DNA of 64,000 nucleotides, taken from the NCBI GenBank assembly GCA_014706295.1, contig JACSVZ010000014.1:74227935-74291934 (forward strand), given 5' to 3'. Below are positions 63,489 to 64,000 of the stretch, piece by piece. The notes beneath the pieces are model-generated. The model was not told the DNA's origin. It saw nothing but the letters and a program-made list of their open reading frames with translations, and did no database searches. The first letter of the stretch is position 1; the number at the start of each line of letters is the position of its first letter. Position numbers and translations under genes: made by a program. Source of the stretch: Lycocorax pyrrhopterus obiensis. Taxonomy: Eukaryota > Chordata > Aves > Passeriformes > Paradisaeidae.

Positions 63489-64000
63489 CTTTTATTGGGA
63501 AAGATGGGCGCTGGGTGTTCTGAAGAGAAAAGTGAGCACTGAAAAATGAGAGTTCCTGAAAAGAAGATATAGTCTTGGACAAAAGAAGAGGGCCAGGAAA
63601 GAAGAAGGTAAATGTCCTGGCTGGAAGAAAGATCCTGGAAATGGGGGAGGGTACTGAAGATAAGAGAGGTGCATGGAGATGAATACCAGGGGATGCAGAG
63701 GGATCATGGCTGGTAACAGTCAAGACCAATTACTACAAACAGCAGGTCAGTGTGAACCAACATGACTTTCCACTCAAGCTTCCCAGACCAGCAGCAACCT
63801 CCCTGCTAGAAGTGGAAGCGGAAACCCAGTGAACATAACAGGGCATGGAGAGACTGAGGGCACGTGGGAGTGGATGAGATAAACAGGATAACAGCTCTAA
63901 TCTCATCAATTCTTAAGTAAACCCCAATACCCAGTTTAACTATGGGCTGTTGTTTAGTCTCTCATCTGTGTCATGCACTTTATTGATTATAAAATAATTT
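63489..64000. other. unidentified purine-rich block after the CR1 end
   Basis: Positions 63500-63700 on the + strand are strongly purine-rich, which explains the antisense frames there. Positions 63750-63970 are less A+T-rich than most of the intron and end in a run with cactttattgattataaa at the window edge. I cannot name it. It may be another retroelement piece that continues outside. Confidence 0.4.

Overview
This window looks like vertebrate, almost certainly avian, nuclear DNA. It is A+T-rich and has no long open reading frames outside repeats. It is scattered with CR1 LINE copies, several of which end in the avian-type ATTCTGTG-like 3' terminus, and it carries retroviral solo LTRs, one of which (31.5-32.0 kb) resembles a common bird ERVL-type LTR. 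Nothing in it resembles a prokaryotic operon, phage or CRISPR locus.

The only host coding sequence I can support is two short exons on the + strand, at about 15341-15491 and 45154-45266. They have good splice sites, join in phase, and together encode the C-terminal half of a laminin G-like domain: a GSIFVGGLP strand, then an FTGC motif and a closing NVDNC cysteine. The window is therefore the inside of a long-intron gene for an extracellular or matrix protein. EYS (eyes shut homolog) is my best guess, from the LamG character and the intron size, but I could not confirm it. The layout is upstream intron (1-15340), exon A, a 29.7-kb intron (15492-45153), exon B, and downstream intron (45267-64000).

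The introns hold layered mobile-element debris. (1) Two very old, minus-strand CR1/L3-like LINE remnants lie at about 22.2-24.3 kb and 43.7-44.8 kb. (2) Middle-aged CR1 reverse-transcriptase fragments lie at 19.1 and 27.5-28.6 kb. (3) Younger CR1 3' ends lie at 1.0, 5.8, 11.6 (minus), 23.2, 27.3, 35.2 and 52.8 kb. (4) A 2.9-kb CR1 lies at 60.6-63.5 kb, with recognisable endonuclease and RT motifs but many breaks. (5) There are three solo LTRs. Two sit inside CR1 copies with perfect 6-bp target-site duplications and antisense to the host gene (1264-1597 and 61516-62123). The third is the ERVL-type LTR in sense orientation.

I found no convincing undescribed biological system. The most informative observations are the split LamG domain, the nested insertions that give relative ages, and a few blocks of unidentified, probably repeat-derived sequence (15.7-16.7, 26.99-27.2, 28.6-30.6 and 63.5-64.0 kb).
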